Assembly (NCBI GenBank): GCA_038207425.1 | Contig: JBBQZU010000005.1 | Coordinates: 1 to 64,000, forward strand | DNA length: 64,000 nucleotides | Reading direction: 5' to 3' | DNA from: JBBQZU01 sp038207425 | GTDB lineage: Bacteria > Bacteroidota > Bacteroidia > Flavobacteriales_D > Cryomorphaceae | Shown here: piece after piece, positions 37,085 to 45,941 of the stretch | How the letters are laid out: every line of letters starts with the position of its first letter | Numbering within the stretch: the first letter of the stretch is position 1 | Notes under the pieces: generated by a model | Told to the model about the DNA's origin: nothing | Seen by the model: only the letters and a program-made list of their open reading frames with translations | Databases searched by the model: none | Position numbers and translations under genes: made by a program

Positions 37085-37116
37085 GTGATAGAAAACAGAG
37101 CTGAAAGAAAACTACA

Positions 37117-39225
37117 ATGGCCAAGAGAGATTTAAAATATACAAGAAATATCGGTATCGCTGCCCATATCGATGCCGGTAAAACTACTACCACTGAGCGT
37201 ATCCTCTATTATGGAGGCGTAAGCCACAAAATAGGTGAAGTACACGACGGTGCCGCTACAATGGACTGGATGGAGCAAGAGCAGGAGCGCGGTATGACCA
37301 TTACTTCGGCTGCTACCACTCTCAACTGGGATTATCGTGGTCAGAAATACCACGTTAACATTATTGACACTCCAGGTCACGTTGACTTTACTGTTGAGGT
37401 AAACAGGTCTCTGCGGGTTCTCGATGGTCTCGTTTTTCTTTTTAGTGCTGTTGATGGTGTTGAACCACAATCTGAAACAAACTGGCGTCTTGCCAACAAT
37501 TACAATGTACCTCGTATCGGTTTTGTAAACAAAATGGACCGTCAGGGAGCTGACTTTCTTGGCGTTTGCAAACAAGTTCGAGAAATGCTCGGAAGCTACG
37601 CGCTACCACTTCAGATTCCAATTGGTGATGAAGAGCATTTTAAAGGTGTGGTTGATTTGATCAACTTCCGTGGAATCGTTTGGAATGAAGATGATTTGGG
37701 AATGACTTTTAGTGAAGTTCCTATTCCCGCAGAGATACTTGACGAAGCGCGCGAGTACCGCGAGAAACTTCTTGAAGCTGTCGCTGAATTCAACGACACC
37801 CTCATGGAAAAATATTTCGTTGATCCGGAATCACTTACCGAAAGAGAAATTCTTGACGCTTTACGCGAAGCTACCATCACCGGCAAAGTAGTACCAATGA
37901 TGTGCGGATCTTCATTCAAAAACAAAGGCGTGCAGGCAATGCTCGATATGGTTATGGAAATTCTTCCTTCGCCGCTTGATATCGAAGCAATCATTGGCAC
38001 AAACCCTGACACCGGCGCCGAGGAAAGAAGAAAGCCGGGCTTCGATGAGCCTTTTGCAGCTCTCGCATTCAAAATTGCTACTGACCCTTTCGTAGGCCGT
38101 CTTTGTTTTACAAGAGCTTACTCAGGCGTATTGGAGTCGGGTTCATACATTCTCAATGCACGCACTGGCAGGAAGGAGCGTATTTCGCGCATCTTCCAAA
38201 TGCACGCCAACAAGCAAAACCAAATCGACAGCCTTGGAGCAGGCGATATTGGTGCACTTGTAGGATTTAAGGATATTAAAACCGGAGACACGCTTTGTGC
38301 TGAAAACAAGCCAATTGTACTCGAGTCAATGAATTTCCCTGAGCCTGTAATTGGTCTTGCTATTGAGCCTAAAACTCAAGCTGATCTTGACAGACTTGGT
38401 GTAGGTCTTTCTAAACTCGCCGAAGAAGATCCAACATTCCAGGTGCGTACCGACGAAGAAACCGGGCAAACCATTATTAGCGGAATGGGTGAGCTTCACC
38501 TTGAAATTATCATAGACCGTCTACGTCGTGAATTCAAAGTAGAGGTAAATCAGGGAGCTCCACAGGTTTCATATAAAGAAGCAATTACTGGCACTGTTGA
38601 ACACAGAGAAGTGTATAAGAAACAAACCGGTGGTCGTGGTAAATTTGCGGATATAGTTGTAAGAATAGAGCCGGGCGATCCAGAGAAACCAGGACTTATA
38701 TTCGTTAACGAGGTAAAGGGTGGTAACATCCCAAGAGAATTTGTTCCTTCAGTAGAGAAAGGATTTAAAGAAGCAATGAAGAATGGTGTGCTGGCGGGTT
38801 ACCAACTCGATAGCCTTAAAGTCTCTCTTCTCGATGGTTCGTTCCACGCTGTCGATTCAGACGCGCTTTCTTTCGAACTGGCTGCTAAAATGGCTTACCG
38901 CGAGGCATTGCCAAAAGCTAAACCGGTACTCCTCGAGCCCATCATGAAGCTCGAAGCACTTACCCCTGAAGAAAATATGGGAGATATAGTTGGTGACCTT
39001 AACCGTCGTCGTGGTACTATTGAAGGTATGGGCGATCGTTCCGGAGCGAAAGTTATCAAGGCGAAAGTTCCGCTCTCTGAAATGTTTGGCTATGTTACTT
39101 CGCTTCGCACCATGTCATCAGGTCGTGCTACTTCTACTATGGAGTTCTCGCATTATCATGAAGCCCCGCGCAATATAGCTGAAGAGGTAATTGCTAAGGC
39201 AAAAGGAAAGAAATTAACAGCTTAA
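37117..39225 (+). CDS. fusA: Elongation factor G
   Basis: 702 residues. This translational GTPase drives translocation and, with RRF, ribosome recycling. The G domain shows AHIDAGKTTTTER (P-loop), ERGMTITSAATT (switch I), DTPGHVDF and NKMDR. Domains II-V are complete, ending in the usual basic tail (EEVIAKAKGKK). tuf, which follows fusA in many bacteria, is absent; rpsJ comes next after 17 bases. Confidence 0.97.
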   Translation: MAKRDLKYTRNIGIAAHIDAGKTTTTERILYYGGVSHKIGEVHDGAATMDWMEQEQERGMTITSAATTLNWDYRGQKYHVNIIDTPGHVDFTVEVNRSLRVLDGLVFLFSAVDGVEPQSETNWRLANNYNVPRIGFVNKMDRQGADFLGVCKQVREMLGSYALPLQIPIGDEEHFKGVVDLINFRGIVWNEDDLGMTFSEVPIPAEILDEAREYREKLLEAVAEFNDTLMEKYFVDPESLTEREILDALREATITGKVVPMMCGSSFKNKGVQAMLDMVMEILPSPLDIEAIIGTNPDTGAEERRKPGFDEPFAALAFKIATDPFVGRLCFTRAYSGVLESGSYILNARTGRKERISRIFQMHANKQNQIDSLGAGDIGALVGFKDIKTGDTLCAENKPIVLESMNFPEPVIGLAIEPKTQADLDRLGVGLSKLAEEDPTFQVRTDEETGQTIISGMGELHLEIIIDRLRREFKVEVNQGAPQVSYKEAITGTVEHREVYKKQTGGRGKFADIVVRIEPGDPEKPGLIFVNEVKGGNIPREFVPSVEKGFKEAMKNGVLAGYQLDSLKVSLLDGSFHAVDSDALSFELAAKMAYREALPKAKPVLLEPIMKLEALTPEENMGDIVGDLNRRRGTIEGMGDRSGAKVIKAKVPLSEMFGYVTSLRTMSSGRATSTMEFSHYHEAPRNIAEEVIAKAKGKKLTA

Positions 39226-39242
39226 CCCCAGTATTCATAACG

Positions 39243-39548
39243 ATGAGTCAGAAAATCCGCATAAAGCTTAAGTCTTACGATCACAATCTCGTAGACAAAT
39301 CAGCTGAGAAGATTGTGAAAACAGTGAAAAGCACCGGTGCTGTAGTGAGTGGTCCAATTCCACTTCCCACACACAAGCGCATTTACACAGTGCTTCGTTC
39401 ACCCCACGTGAACAAGAAATCAAGAGAGCAATTTGAGTTGTGCGCTTACAAGCGACTGCTCGATATTTACAGTTCTTCGTCTAAAACAGTTGATGCGCTC
39501 ATGCGACTTGAGCTACCCAGCGGTGTAGAGGTGGAGATAAAAGTTTGA
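39243..39548 (+). CDS. rpsJ: 30S ribosomal protein S10
   Basis: 101 residues. S10 is a head protein of the small subunit that also acts as NusE in antitermination. The family pattern is complete: RIKLKSYDHNLVDKSAEKIV, then GPIPLPTHKRIYTVLRSPH, each shortened here to its core (KSYDHNL; PLPT; RSPH). It opens the S10 segment. Confidence 0.97.
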   Translation: MSQKIRIKLKSYDHNLVDKSAEKIVKTVKSTGAVVSGPIPLPTHKRIYTVLRSPHVNKKSREQFELCAYKRLLDIYSSSSKTVDALMRLELPSGVEVEIKV

Positions 39549-39567
39549 TCATTTACAAACCAAGAAA

Positions 39568-40188
39568 ATGCCAGGATTAATAGGTAAAAAAATCGGAATG
39601 ACCAGCACGTTCAGCGCAGACGGTAAAAACTTTGCGTGCACGATTATACAGGCTGGTCCTTGCGTTGTTACGCAAGTGAAGACCGATGCGAAAGACGGCT
39701 ACAGCGCTGTTCAGCTCGCATTCGGCGAAAGGAAGGAGAAAAATACTCCCGCTCCACTAAAAGGGCATTTCAAAAAAGCCAAAACGACTCCCAAACAGAA
39801 GTTGGTTGAATTTTCTGGCTTCGAGCAAGATTTGAAACTGGGCGACCACGTAGGTGTAGATCTCTTTAGCGAAGGAGAATTTATTTCAGTAATCGGCAAG
39901 AGCAAGGGTAAAGGATTCCAGGGTGTTGTAAAACGTCACGGGTTTGCTGGAGTAGGGCAGGCCACACACGGTCAGCACAATAGGCTGCGTGCCCCAGGTT
40001 CTGTGGGTGCAGCTTCATTCCCATCACGTGTATTTAAAGGTATGCGCATGGCCGGCCAAACTGGTGATGCCCGGGTAACCATCGAAAACATAGAGGTGCT
40101 AAAGGTGATGCCTGAGCAATCACTAATGGTTATTAAAGGCGCAGTACCAGGCCCTAAAGGCTCATTCGTAATCCTTGAGAAAAACTAA
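39568..40188 (+). CDS. rplC: 50S ribosomal protein L3
   Basis: 206 residues. L3 is an early assembly protein whose loop reaches toward the peptidyl-transferase centre. The bacterial start GLIGKKIGMT and the loop region KGKGFQGVVKRHGF, THGQHNRLRAPGS and RVFKGMRMAG are present. The stop shares one base with the rplD start (TAATG), suggesting coupled translation. Confidence 0.97.
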   Translation: MPGLIGKKIGMTSTFSADGKNFACTIIQAGPCVVTQVKTDAKDGYSAVQLAFGERKEKNTPAPLKGHFKKAKTTPKQKLVEFSGFEQDLKLGDHVGVDLFSEGEFISVIGKSKGKGFQGVVKRHGFAGVGQATHGQHNRLRAPGSVGAASFPSRVFKGMRMAGQTGDARVTIENIEVLKVMPEQSLMVIKGAVPGPKGSFVILEKN

Positions 40189-40823
40189 TGGAACTAGCAG
40201 TATATAATATCGCAGGCAAAGAGGTAAAGAAGCTTAAACTCAATGATGAAATCTTTGGGATCGAGCCTAATGACCACGCCATTTACCTTGACGTGAAACA
40301 ATACGGCGCCAACAACCGCCAGGGTACACACAAGTCAAAAGAAAGAAACGAGATCTCTGGTAGTACCAAAAAGATCAAGAAGCAAAAAGGTACGGGCGGT
40401 GCACGCGCCGGTAGCATCAAGAACCCACTCTTCAGAGGTGGTGGACGGGTGTTTGGACCTCGTCCTAGAGACTACAGTTTCAAACTCAACAAAAAACTGA
40501 AAGTGCTTGCCCGCAAATCGGCTTTGGCATACAAGGCTCAGGGTAACATGATTACGATTGTTGAAGATTTCAAACTCGAAACTCCAAAGACCCAAGAGTA
40601 CCTTAAAATAATGGGTGCATTAAAAGTTGCAGATCAAAAACCACTTTTGGTGTTGGCTGAAACAGATAATGTACTATCTTTGTCGTCCCGTAATTGCGAG
40701 GGGCATAAAGTAGTGTCAGCCAGCGACTTGTGTACATACGACATTTTGCGACACAAGTCATTGGTTATTTCTGAAAGTGCCATCCCTGTTATTGAGAACG
40801 TTTTAAATAGATTTCAACGATGA
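40188..40823 (+). CDS. rplD: 50S ribosomal protein L4
   Basis: 211 residues. L4 lines the peptide exit tunnel, where its long loop forms the constriction with L22. Loop features include GTHKSKERNEISGS, KKQKGTGGARAGS and GGGRVFGPRPRDY. In E. coli L4 represses its own operon; no comparable leader is evident here. It overlaps rplC by one base and rplW by four. Confidence 0.97.
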   Translation: MELAVYNIAGKEVKKLKLNDEIFGIEPNDHAIYLDVKQYGANNRQGTHKSKERNEISGSTKKIKKQKGTGGARAGSIKNPLFRGGGRVFGPRPRDYSFKLNKKLKVLARKSALAYKAQGNMITIVEDFKLETPKTQEYLKIMGALKVADQKPLLVLAETDNVLSLSSRNCEGHKVVSASDLCTYDILRHKSLVISESAIPVIENVLNRFQR

Positions 40824-41113
40824 GTCAGGTTATTATAAAGCCGGTCATTACAGAAAAAATGACTGCAGCTTCTGAGAACATGAACCGATATGGTTTCATA
40901 GTAAAGCGTGGTGCCAATAAGATTGAAATCAAAAACGCAATCGAGTCGCTCTACGGCGTAAATGTTAGCAATGTTTGGACGATGCGTTACAGCGGAAAGT
41001 CAAAGTCTAAGTTTACAAAGAAAGGACTTGTTCAGGGAAATACTTCAGCTTACAAGAAAGCAATGGTTGCACTGGCCGAAGGTGAAACAATTGACCTTTA
41101 CGGCAACATATAA
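40820..41113 (+). CDS. rplW: 50S ribosomal protein L23
   Basis: 97 residues. L23 sits at the tunnel exit and is a docking site for trigger factor and SRP. It shows the KPVITEKMT start and the NRYGFIVKRGANKIEIKNAIE segment (core: F-V-x-x-x-A-N-K-I-E-I-K). The start overlaps the rplD stop by four bases (ATGA). Confidence 0.96.
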   Translation: MSQVIIKPVITEKMTAASENMNRYGFIVKRGANKIEIKNAIESLYGVNVSNVWTMRYSGKSKSKFTKKGLVQGNTSAYKKAMVALAEGETIDLYGNI

Positions 41114-41124
41114 AGAATACAGCG

Positions 41125-41949
41125 ATGGGAGTTAGAAAACTTCGCCCTACTAGCCCGGGGCAACGACATAAAGTAGCAAATACCTTTTCGGAGATCACAT
41201 CAGATCAGCCAGAAAAGTCACTTCTCACTACCATACACAAGTCTGGTGGACGTAATAACCAAGGTCGAATGACCATGCGTTACATCGGTGGTGGACACAA
41301 AAAGCGTTACAGAATTATCGATTTCAAACGCGATAAACATGGAATGGACGCTACTGTTTCTTCTGTCGAATACGATCCGAACAGAACTGCCCGCATTTCA
41401 TTGGTTCAGTACACCGATGGTGAGAAGAGATATATTATCGCACCTGAAGGTATAAAAGTGGGACAGGTATTGCGAAGCGGTGAAGGTGTAGCTCCTGAAG
41501 TGGGCAATGCGCTTTACCTTTCAGAGGTGCCTCTTGGTACGGTAATTCACAATATTGAAATGCGTCCGGGTCAGGGTGGAATCATAGCACGTGGTGCAGG
41601 TTCATATGCCCAGCTCAATGCCCGTGATGGCAAGTACGCAATTCTTAAAATGCCATCGGGCGAAACCAGAATGGTTCTCGTTACGTGCATGGCTACCATT
41701 GGAACTGTTTCGAATGGAGAGCATTTCTTGGAGCGTTCTGGTAAAGCAGGACGCAGCCGCTGGAAAGGTCGCCGTCCAAGAGTGCGTGGAGTTGTTATGA
41801 ACCCTGTTGATCACCCCATGGGTGGAGGTGAAGGCCGAAACGCCGGAGGTCACCCACGATCAAGAAAAGGCATTCCAGCTAAAGGATTCAAAACAAGAAA
41901 TAAAAAGAAAGCGTCGAGCAAATACATTATCGAACGCAAAAAGAAATAA
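41125..41949 (+). CDS. rplB: 50S ribosomal protein L2
   Basis: 274 residues, full length. L2 is needed for subunit association and the peptidyl-transferase region. It has the N-terminal LRPTSPGQR, the RNA-binding centre (SGGRNNQGRMTMRYIGGGHK core: GGRN, GRMT, GGGHK), and the C-terminal VDHPMGGGEGRNAGGHPRS that includes the conserved functional His. Confidence 0.97.
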   Translation: MGVRKLRPTSPGQRHKVANTFSEITSDQPEKSLLTTIHKSGGRNNQGRMTMRYIGGGHKKRYRIIDFKRDKHGMDATVSSVEYDPNRTARISLVQYTDGEKRYIIAPEGIKVGQVLRSGEGVAPEVGNALYLSEVPLGTVIHNIEMRPGQGGIIARGAGSYAQLNARDGKYAILKMPSGETRMVLVTCMATIGTVSNGEHFLERSGKAGRSRWKGRRPRVRGVVMNPVDHPMGGGEGRNAGGHPRSRKGIPAKGFKTRNKKKASSKYIIERKKK

Positions 41950-41956
41950 TTGAATT

Positions 41957-42235
41957 ATGAGCAGGTCACTGAAAAAACCGCCATTTGTGCACTATAAGCT
42001 GCAAACAAGAGTAGATGATGCTCAGGCTAACAGCAAGAAAGCCGTAATTAAAACATGGTCAAGAGCCAGTACTATTACTCCCGACTTTGTAGGGCTTACA
42101 TTCGCAGTGCACAACGGAAATAAATTTATTCCGGTGTATGTCACCGAAAATATGGTGGGTCATAAATTGGGCGAGTTTTCTCCAACGAGAACTTTCCGTG
42201 GCCACGCCGGTAACCGAAAAGATAAAAAACGATAA
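41957..42235 (+). CDS. rpsS: 30S ribosomal protein S19
   Basis: 92 residues. S19 forms a head pair with S13 near the A site. SRSLKKPPFV starts the protein; KTWSRASTITPDFVG, NGKFVPVYVTENMVGHKLGEF (here NGNKFIPVYV), and PTRTFRGHAG follow. It lies seven bases after rplB. Confidence 0.97.
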   Translation: MSRSLKKPPFVHYKLQTRVDDAQANSKKAVIKTWSRASTITPDFVGLTFAVHNGNKFIPVYVTENMVGHKLGEFSPTRTFRGHAGNRKDKKR

Positions 42236-42266
42236 ATCGGATTTAAACCCGATAAACTGAACAACT

Positions 42267-42662
42267 ATGGGTTCAAGGAAAAAAATAGCAGCCGACGCGC
42301 GCAAGGAAGCGAGAAAAACACTCGCCATTGCCAAGCTGAATAATGTACCTACATCACCGCGCAAAATGCGACTTGTGGCGGATGTAGTGCGCGGTGAAAG
42401 CGCAGTTAAAGCACTGAATATGCTGAAGTTTATGCCGCAGGAAGCAGCGCGCAGAATGGAGAAACTTCTCCTTTCGGCTGTTGCAAACTGGGAAGCGAAG
42501 AATGAAGGCAAAAATGTTGATGAGCAAGGCGTATTTATCAAAGAATTGGCTGTAGACAGCGGTCGTATGTTGAAAAGACTTCGCCCGGCTCCGCAAGGAA
42601 GAGCTCACAGAATTCGCAAGCGTTCAAATCACGTAACAATAATTTTAGACAGCACTAAGTAA
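42267..42662 (+). CDS. rplV: 50S ribosomal protein L22
   Basis: 131 residues. L22 spans the large subunit and its beta-hairpin lines the exit tunnel, the region altered in some macrolide-resistant strains. Motifs are NVPTSPRKMRLVADVVRG in the globular part and GRMLKRLRPAPQGRAHRIRKRSNH in the hairpin/tail (cores: SPRK; RPAPQGRA; KRSNH). No hairpin deletion is seen. It ends one base before rpsC. Confidence 0.96.
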   Translation: MGSRKKIAADARKEARKTLAIAKLNNVPTSPRKMRLVADVVRGESAVKALNMLKFMPQEAARRMEKLLLSAVANWEAKNEGKNVDEQGVFIKELAVDSGRMLKRLRPAPQGRAHRIRKRSNHVTIILDSTK

Positions 42663-42663
42663 G

Positions 42664-43443
42664 ATGGGACAAAAGACCAATCCAATAGGAAATAGACTAG
42701 GCTTTATCCGCGGTTGGGATTCCAACTGGTTTGGAGGTAATGACTATGCAGATAAAATTGTTGAAGACGATAAAATTCGTCAGTACCTGAAAGTGCGTCT
42801 CATCAAAGCCAGTATTTCTACAATCATTATTGAGCGTACGCTAAAACTTGTTACTGTAACTATTAAAACTGCCCGTCCCGGTGTAATCATAGGACGTCAG
42901 GGTCAGGAAGTTGATAAACTCAAAGAAGAACTTAAGAAGCTTACCGGTAAAGATGTACAAATTAACATCTTTGAAATTAAGCGCCCTGAGCTTGACGCAC
43001 GCCTGGTTGCAGATAGCATCGCACGTCAGATTGAAGGACGTATTTCATTCAGGAGAGCAGTGAAAATGGGCATCGCATCAACCATGCGAATGGGTGCAGA
43101 AGGTATCAAGGTTACTTGCTCAGGAAGATTGAACAGTGCTGAGATGGCTCGTACCGAAAGCTATAAGGAAGGACGTACACCACTGCATACTTTTCGCGCA
43201 GATATCGATTACGCTCTTGCCGAAGCCCACACTAAGATGGGTAGAATCGGAGTGAAAGTATGGATTTGCAAAGGAGAAGTTTACGGTAAAAGAGACCTTT
43301 CACCAAGCATTGAAACCGGAAAAGTGCAAACTGCTCAGCCAAAACAACAGGGCGGCGGGGGCGACAGACCAGCACCGCGCAAGCCAAGAGGTAATCAAGG
43401 CGGACAAGGAGGACAGGGCGGTGGACGCGGTCCACGCAGATAA
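42664..43443 (+). CDS. rpsC: 30S ribosomal protein S3 with Gly-rich tail
   Basis: 259 residues. S3 lies at the mRNA entry and contributes to helicase activity. The N-terminal part has MGQKTNPIGNRLG, and the KH domain has PGVIIGRQGQEV. The C-domain carries MRMGAEGIKVTCSGRLN-type residues (core: GIKV-x-CSGRL). From about residue 222 a tail rich in Gly, Gln, Pro and Arg extends past the core, which explains the length. Confidence 0.96.
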   Translation: MGQKTNPIGNRLGFIRGWDSNWFGGNDYADKIVEDDKIRQYLKVRLIKASISTIIIERTLKLVTVTIKTARPGVIIGRQGQEVDKLKEELKKLTGKDVQINIFEIKRPELDARLVADSIARQIEGRISFRRAVKMGIASTMRMGAEGIKVTCSGRLNSAEMARTESYKEGRTPLHTFRADIDYALAEAHTKMGRIGVKVWICKGEVYGKRDLSPSIETGKVQTAQPKQQGGGGDRPAPRKPRGNQGGQGGQGGGRGPRR

Positions 43444-43472
43444 TATTAAGAAACGCGAATAAATAAACAGCG

Positions 43473-43892
43473 ATGTTACAACCGAAAAGAACGAAGTTCA
43501 GAAAAGCAATGAAGGGCCGAATGAAAGGCAACTCCACCAGGGGTACTTCCATTGCGTTCGGATCTTTTGGAATCAAAACTACTGAAGAAGCTTTTATCAC
43601 TGCCCGACAAATCGAAGCCGCACGTATTGCAGTAACACGATTTATGAAAAGGGAAGGAAAAGTTTGGATCAGAATTTTTCCTGACAAACCTATCACCGCA
43701 AAGCCAGCTGAAGTAAGGATGGGAAAAGGTAAAGGAGCTCCAAGTCATTGGGTAGCTGTAGTTCGACCAGGCAGAATGCTTTTCGAAGCTGATGGAGTTC
43801 CACTCGCCGTTGCGCAAGAAGCACTTAGACTGGCCGCTCAGAAATTACCGGTAAAAACAAGATTTGTAGTGCGTAGAGATTACGCAGAATGA
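43473..43892 (+). CDS. rplP: 50S ribosomal protein L16
   Basis: 139 residues. L16 helps position tRNA at the A and P sites. It starts MLQPKRTKFRKAMKGRMKG and shows FGSFGIKT, RIFPDKPITAKPAEVRMGKGKG (core: FPDKP; RMGKGKG) and HWVAVVRPGRMLFE. Its stop overlaps the first possible start of rpmC. Confidence 0.97.
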   Translation: MLQPKRTKFRKAMKGRMKGNSTRGTSIAFGSFGIKTTEEAFITARQIEAARIAVTRFMKREGKVWIRIFPDKPITAKPAEVRMGKGKGAPSHWVAVVRPGRMLFEADGVPLAVAQEALRLAAQKLPVKTRFVVRRDYAE

Positions 43893-43900
43893 TAAACGTT

Positions 43901-44086
43901 ATGAAGGCAAAAGAAATAGCAGATCTCAAGACTGCGGAACTCAAGGAAAAACTCGAAATCGAAGTAGAAGGTCTACAGAAGATGAAGCATACCCATGCAA
44001 TATCTACACTGGAGAATCCAATACAGCTTCGCGCAAGGCGTCGCACAGTGGCTCGCCTTCAAACAGAGTTGAATAAAAGAAATTAA
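43901..44086 (+). CDS. rpmC: 50S ribosomal protein L29
   Basis: 61 residues from the ATG at 43901 (MKAKEIADLKTAEL), the usual L29 start. An earlier ATG at 43889 adds four residues and overlaps the rplP stop as ATGA, so coupled initiation there is also possible. The two-helix hairpin ends ARRRTVARLQTELN. L29 sits beside L23 at the tunnel exit. Confidence 0.94.
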   Translation: MKAKEIADLKTAELKEKLEIEVEGLQKMKHTHAISTLENPIQLRARRRTVARLQTELNKRN

Positions 44087-44116
44087 GTGGTAGTCTACAA
44101 GAAACATTAAACAGTA

Positions 44117-44380
44117 ATGTCAACAGAATTAAGAAAACTTAGAAAACAGAGAATCGGGGTCGTTTCGAGCAACAAAATGACCAAATCGATCACTGTTGTC
44201 GTGGAACGAAAAGTGAAGCATCCGCTTTACGGAAAGTTCATCAAGAACACTTCAAAGTTCGTAGCTCACGACGAGAATAACGACTGCAATATTGGAGATA
44301 CCGTGCGCATTATGGAAACCCGCAAGCTTAGCAAACGCAAAAACTGGCGTCTTGTTGAGATTGTAGAACGAGCAAAATAA
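44117..44380 (+). CDS. rpsQ: 30S ribosomal protein S17
   Basis: 87 residues, OB fold, binding the 5' domain of 16S rRNA early in assembly. Core motifs are RIGVVSSNKMTKSITV, ERKVKHPLYGKF and GDTVRIMETRKLSKRKNWRLVEI. It lies 30 bases after rpmC and six before rplN. Confidence 0.96.
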   Translation: MSTELRKLRKQRIGVVSSNKMTKSITVVVERKVKHPLYGKFIKNTSKFVAHDENNDCNIGDTVRIMETRKLSKRKNWRLVEIVERAK

Positions 44381-44386
44381 TCTGAG

Positions 44387-44755
44387 ATGATACAGCAGGA
44401 GAGCAGGCTCAAAGTAGCCGATAATAGTGGAGCCAAAGAAGTACTTTGTATAAGAGTACTTGGTGGTACACGCAGAAGATACGCCTCTGTGGGTGATAAA
44501 ATCGTTGTATCTGTTAAAGATGCAATGCCCTCAGGTAACATCAAAAAAGGAGTTGTTTCAAAAGCAGTGGTAGTGCGCACCAGCAAAGAAGTACGCCGTC
44601 CGGATGGGTCATATATCCGATTTGATGACAATGCAGTGGTGCTGCTGAACAATACTGGCGAGATGAGGGGTACCCGTATTTTCGGCCCTGTAGCACGCGA
44701 GCTTAGAGATAAACAGTTTATGAAAATTGTTTCATTGGCCCCAGAGGTACTTTAA
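44387..44755 (+). CDS. rplN: 50S ribosomal protein L14
   Basis: 122 residues, exactly the standard length. L14 lies at the subunit interface and is the docking site of RsfS. The start MIQQESRLKVADNSGAKEV and the segments FDDNAVVLLN and RIFGPVARELR are all typical. It opens the spc segment. Confidence 0.97.
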   Translation: MIQQESRLKVADNSGAKEVLCIRVLGGTRRRYASVGDKIVVSVKDAMPSGNIKKGVVSKAVVVRTSKEVRRPDGSYIRFDDNAVVLLNNTGEMRGTRIFGPVARELRDKQFMKIVSLAPEVL

Positions 44756-44775
44756 AACGAACAATGCATCAAGCA

Positions 44776-45090
44776 ATGAAGATACACATTAAAAAAGACG
44801 ACAACGTACAGGTAATGAGTGGCACCGCCAAAGGTGAAACCGGTAAGGTCGTTTCGGTTGACTCTCAGAAATACCGCGCAGTTGTGGAAGGAGTGAATCT
44901 GGTGTCACGTCACACAAAACCAACCGCAGCAAATCCACAGGGTGGTATCATAAAGAAGGAAGCTTCGATTCATATCAGCAATCTTCTTTTGGTAGACCCA
45001 AAATCAGGCAAAGGCGGTCGCATAGGTCGCAAGAAAGATGCCGAAGGAAAGTCAGTTAGATACTTTAAAAAAACAGGTCAGGAGGTTTAA
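44776..45090 (+). CDS. rplX: 50S ribosomal protein L24
   Basis: 104 residues from ATG 44776 (MKIHIKKDDNVQVMSG), which matches the family start; an ATG four codons earlier (44764) is possible. The KOW motif is GTAKGETGKVVSV. The segment NPQGGIIKKEASIHISNL is typical of Bacteroidota L24. The final codons contain AGGAGG, which sits at Shine-Dalgarno distance before rplE. Confidence 0.95.
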   Translation: MKIHIKKDDNVQVMSGTAKGETGKVVSVDSQKYRAVVEGVNLVSRHTKPTAANPQGGIIKKEASIHISNLLLVDPKSGKGGRIGRKKDAEGKSVRYFKKTGQEV

Positions 45091-45092
45091 TT

Positions 45093-45641
45093 ATGCACAC
45101 ACCGAGACTTAAAACAAAATACAAGGAAGAAGTAATTCCTGCACTCGCAAAAGAGTTCGGATACAAGTCTTCAATGGAGATTCCACGGTTGGAAAAAATA
45201 TGCCTTAACCAAGGACTTGGCGACGCAGTTGCCGATAAGAAACTGGTTGACGCTGCCATCGTGGAGATGTCGAATATAGCCGGTCAAAAAGCCGTTGCGA
45301 CCAATTCCAAGAAAGATATTTCAAACTTCAAACTTCGCAAGGGAATGCCTATCGGAGCAAGAGTCACCCTTCGCGGTGACAGGATGTATGAATTTCTCGA
45401 CAGGCTCATTTCGATTTCCCTACCGCGCACACGCGATTTTCGCGGTGTGAAAGCTACCGGATTTGATGGAAGAGGCAATTTCACCATGGGCGTGAAAGAG
45501 CAAATCATCTTCCCGGAAATTAATATTGAAAAAGTTAACAAAATCAATGGAATGGATATCACCTTCGTGACCAACGCTAAGAGCGATGAAGAAGCCAAAG
45601 CGCTTATGTCAGAATTCGGTTTCCCATTCACAAAAAAATAA
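45093..45641 (+). CDS. rplE: 50S ribosomal protein L5
   Basis: 182 residues. L5 carries 5S rRNA in the central protuberance and touches the small subunit. Motifs are NQGLGDAVADKK, RKGMPIGARVTLRG, LPRTRDFRG and NFTMGVKEQIIFPEI. GGAGG at 45081-45085, seven bases before the ATG, is one of few Shine-Dalgarno-like sequences in this operon and overlaps the rplX end. Confidence 0.97.
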   Translation: MHTPRLKTKYKEEVIPALAKEFGYKSSMEIPRLEKICLNQGLGDAVADKKLVDAAIVEMSNIAGQKAVATNSKKDISNFKLRKGMPIGARVTLRGDRMYEFLDRLISISLPRTRDFRGVKATGFDGRGNFTMGVKEQIIFPEINIEKVNKINGMDITFVTNAKSDEEAKALMSEFGFPFTKK

Positions 45642-45651
45642 TAGAGCTACC

Positions 45652-45921
45652 ATGGCAAAAGAATCAATGAAAGCCCGTCAGCGCAAGCGTATCAAAATGC
45701 ACGCTAAATATGCTGCAAAAAGGGCAGAACTGAAAGCTGCAGGCGACTGGGATGGTCTTCAGAAACTACCCAAGAACTCATCTAAAGTTCGCCTTCACAA
45801 CAGGTGTCTTCTCACTGGAAGACCCAGAGGTTATATGCGTCAGTTTGGTCTCTCCAGGGTAACGTTCCGGGAAATGGCTCTTGATGGCAAAATACCAGGT
45901 ATCAAAAAAGCCAGTTGGTAA
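45652..45921 (+). CDS. rpsN: 30S ribosomal protein S14, zinc-free form
   Basis: 89 residues from ATG 45652 (MAKESMKARQRKR); the open frame extends farther upstream inside rplE but without a family match. The zinc-binding CxxC pairs of the short form are absent (the core reads RLHNRCLLTGRPRGYMRQFGL, with one Cys only), so this is the long, zinc-independent S14. It ends in the invariant KASW. Confidence 0.96.
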   Translation: MAKESMKARQRKRIKMHAKYAAKRAELKAAGDWDGLQKLPKNSSKVRLHNRCLLTGRPRGYMRQFGLSRVTFREMALDGKIPGIKKASW

Positions 45922-45941
45922 CTTAATAAAGAAAGATCACA

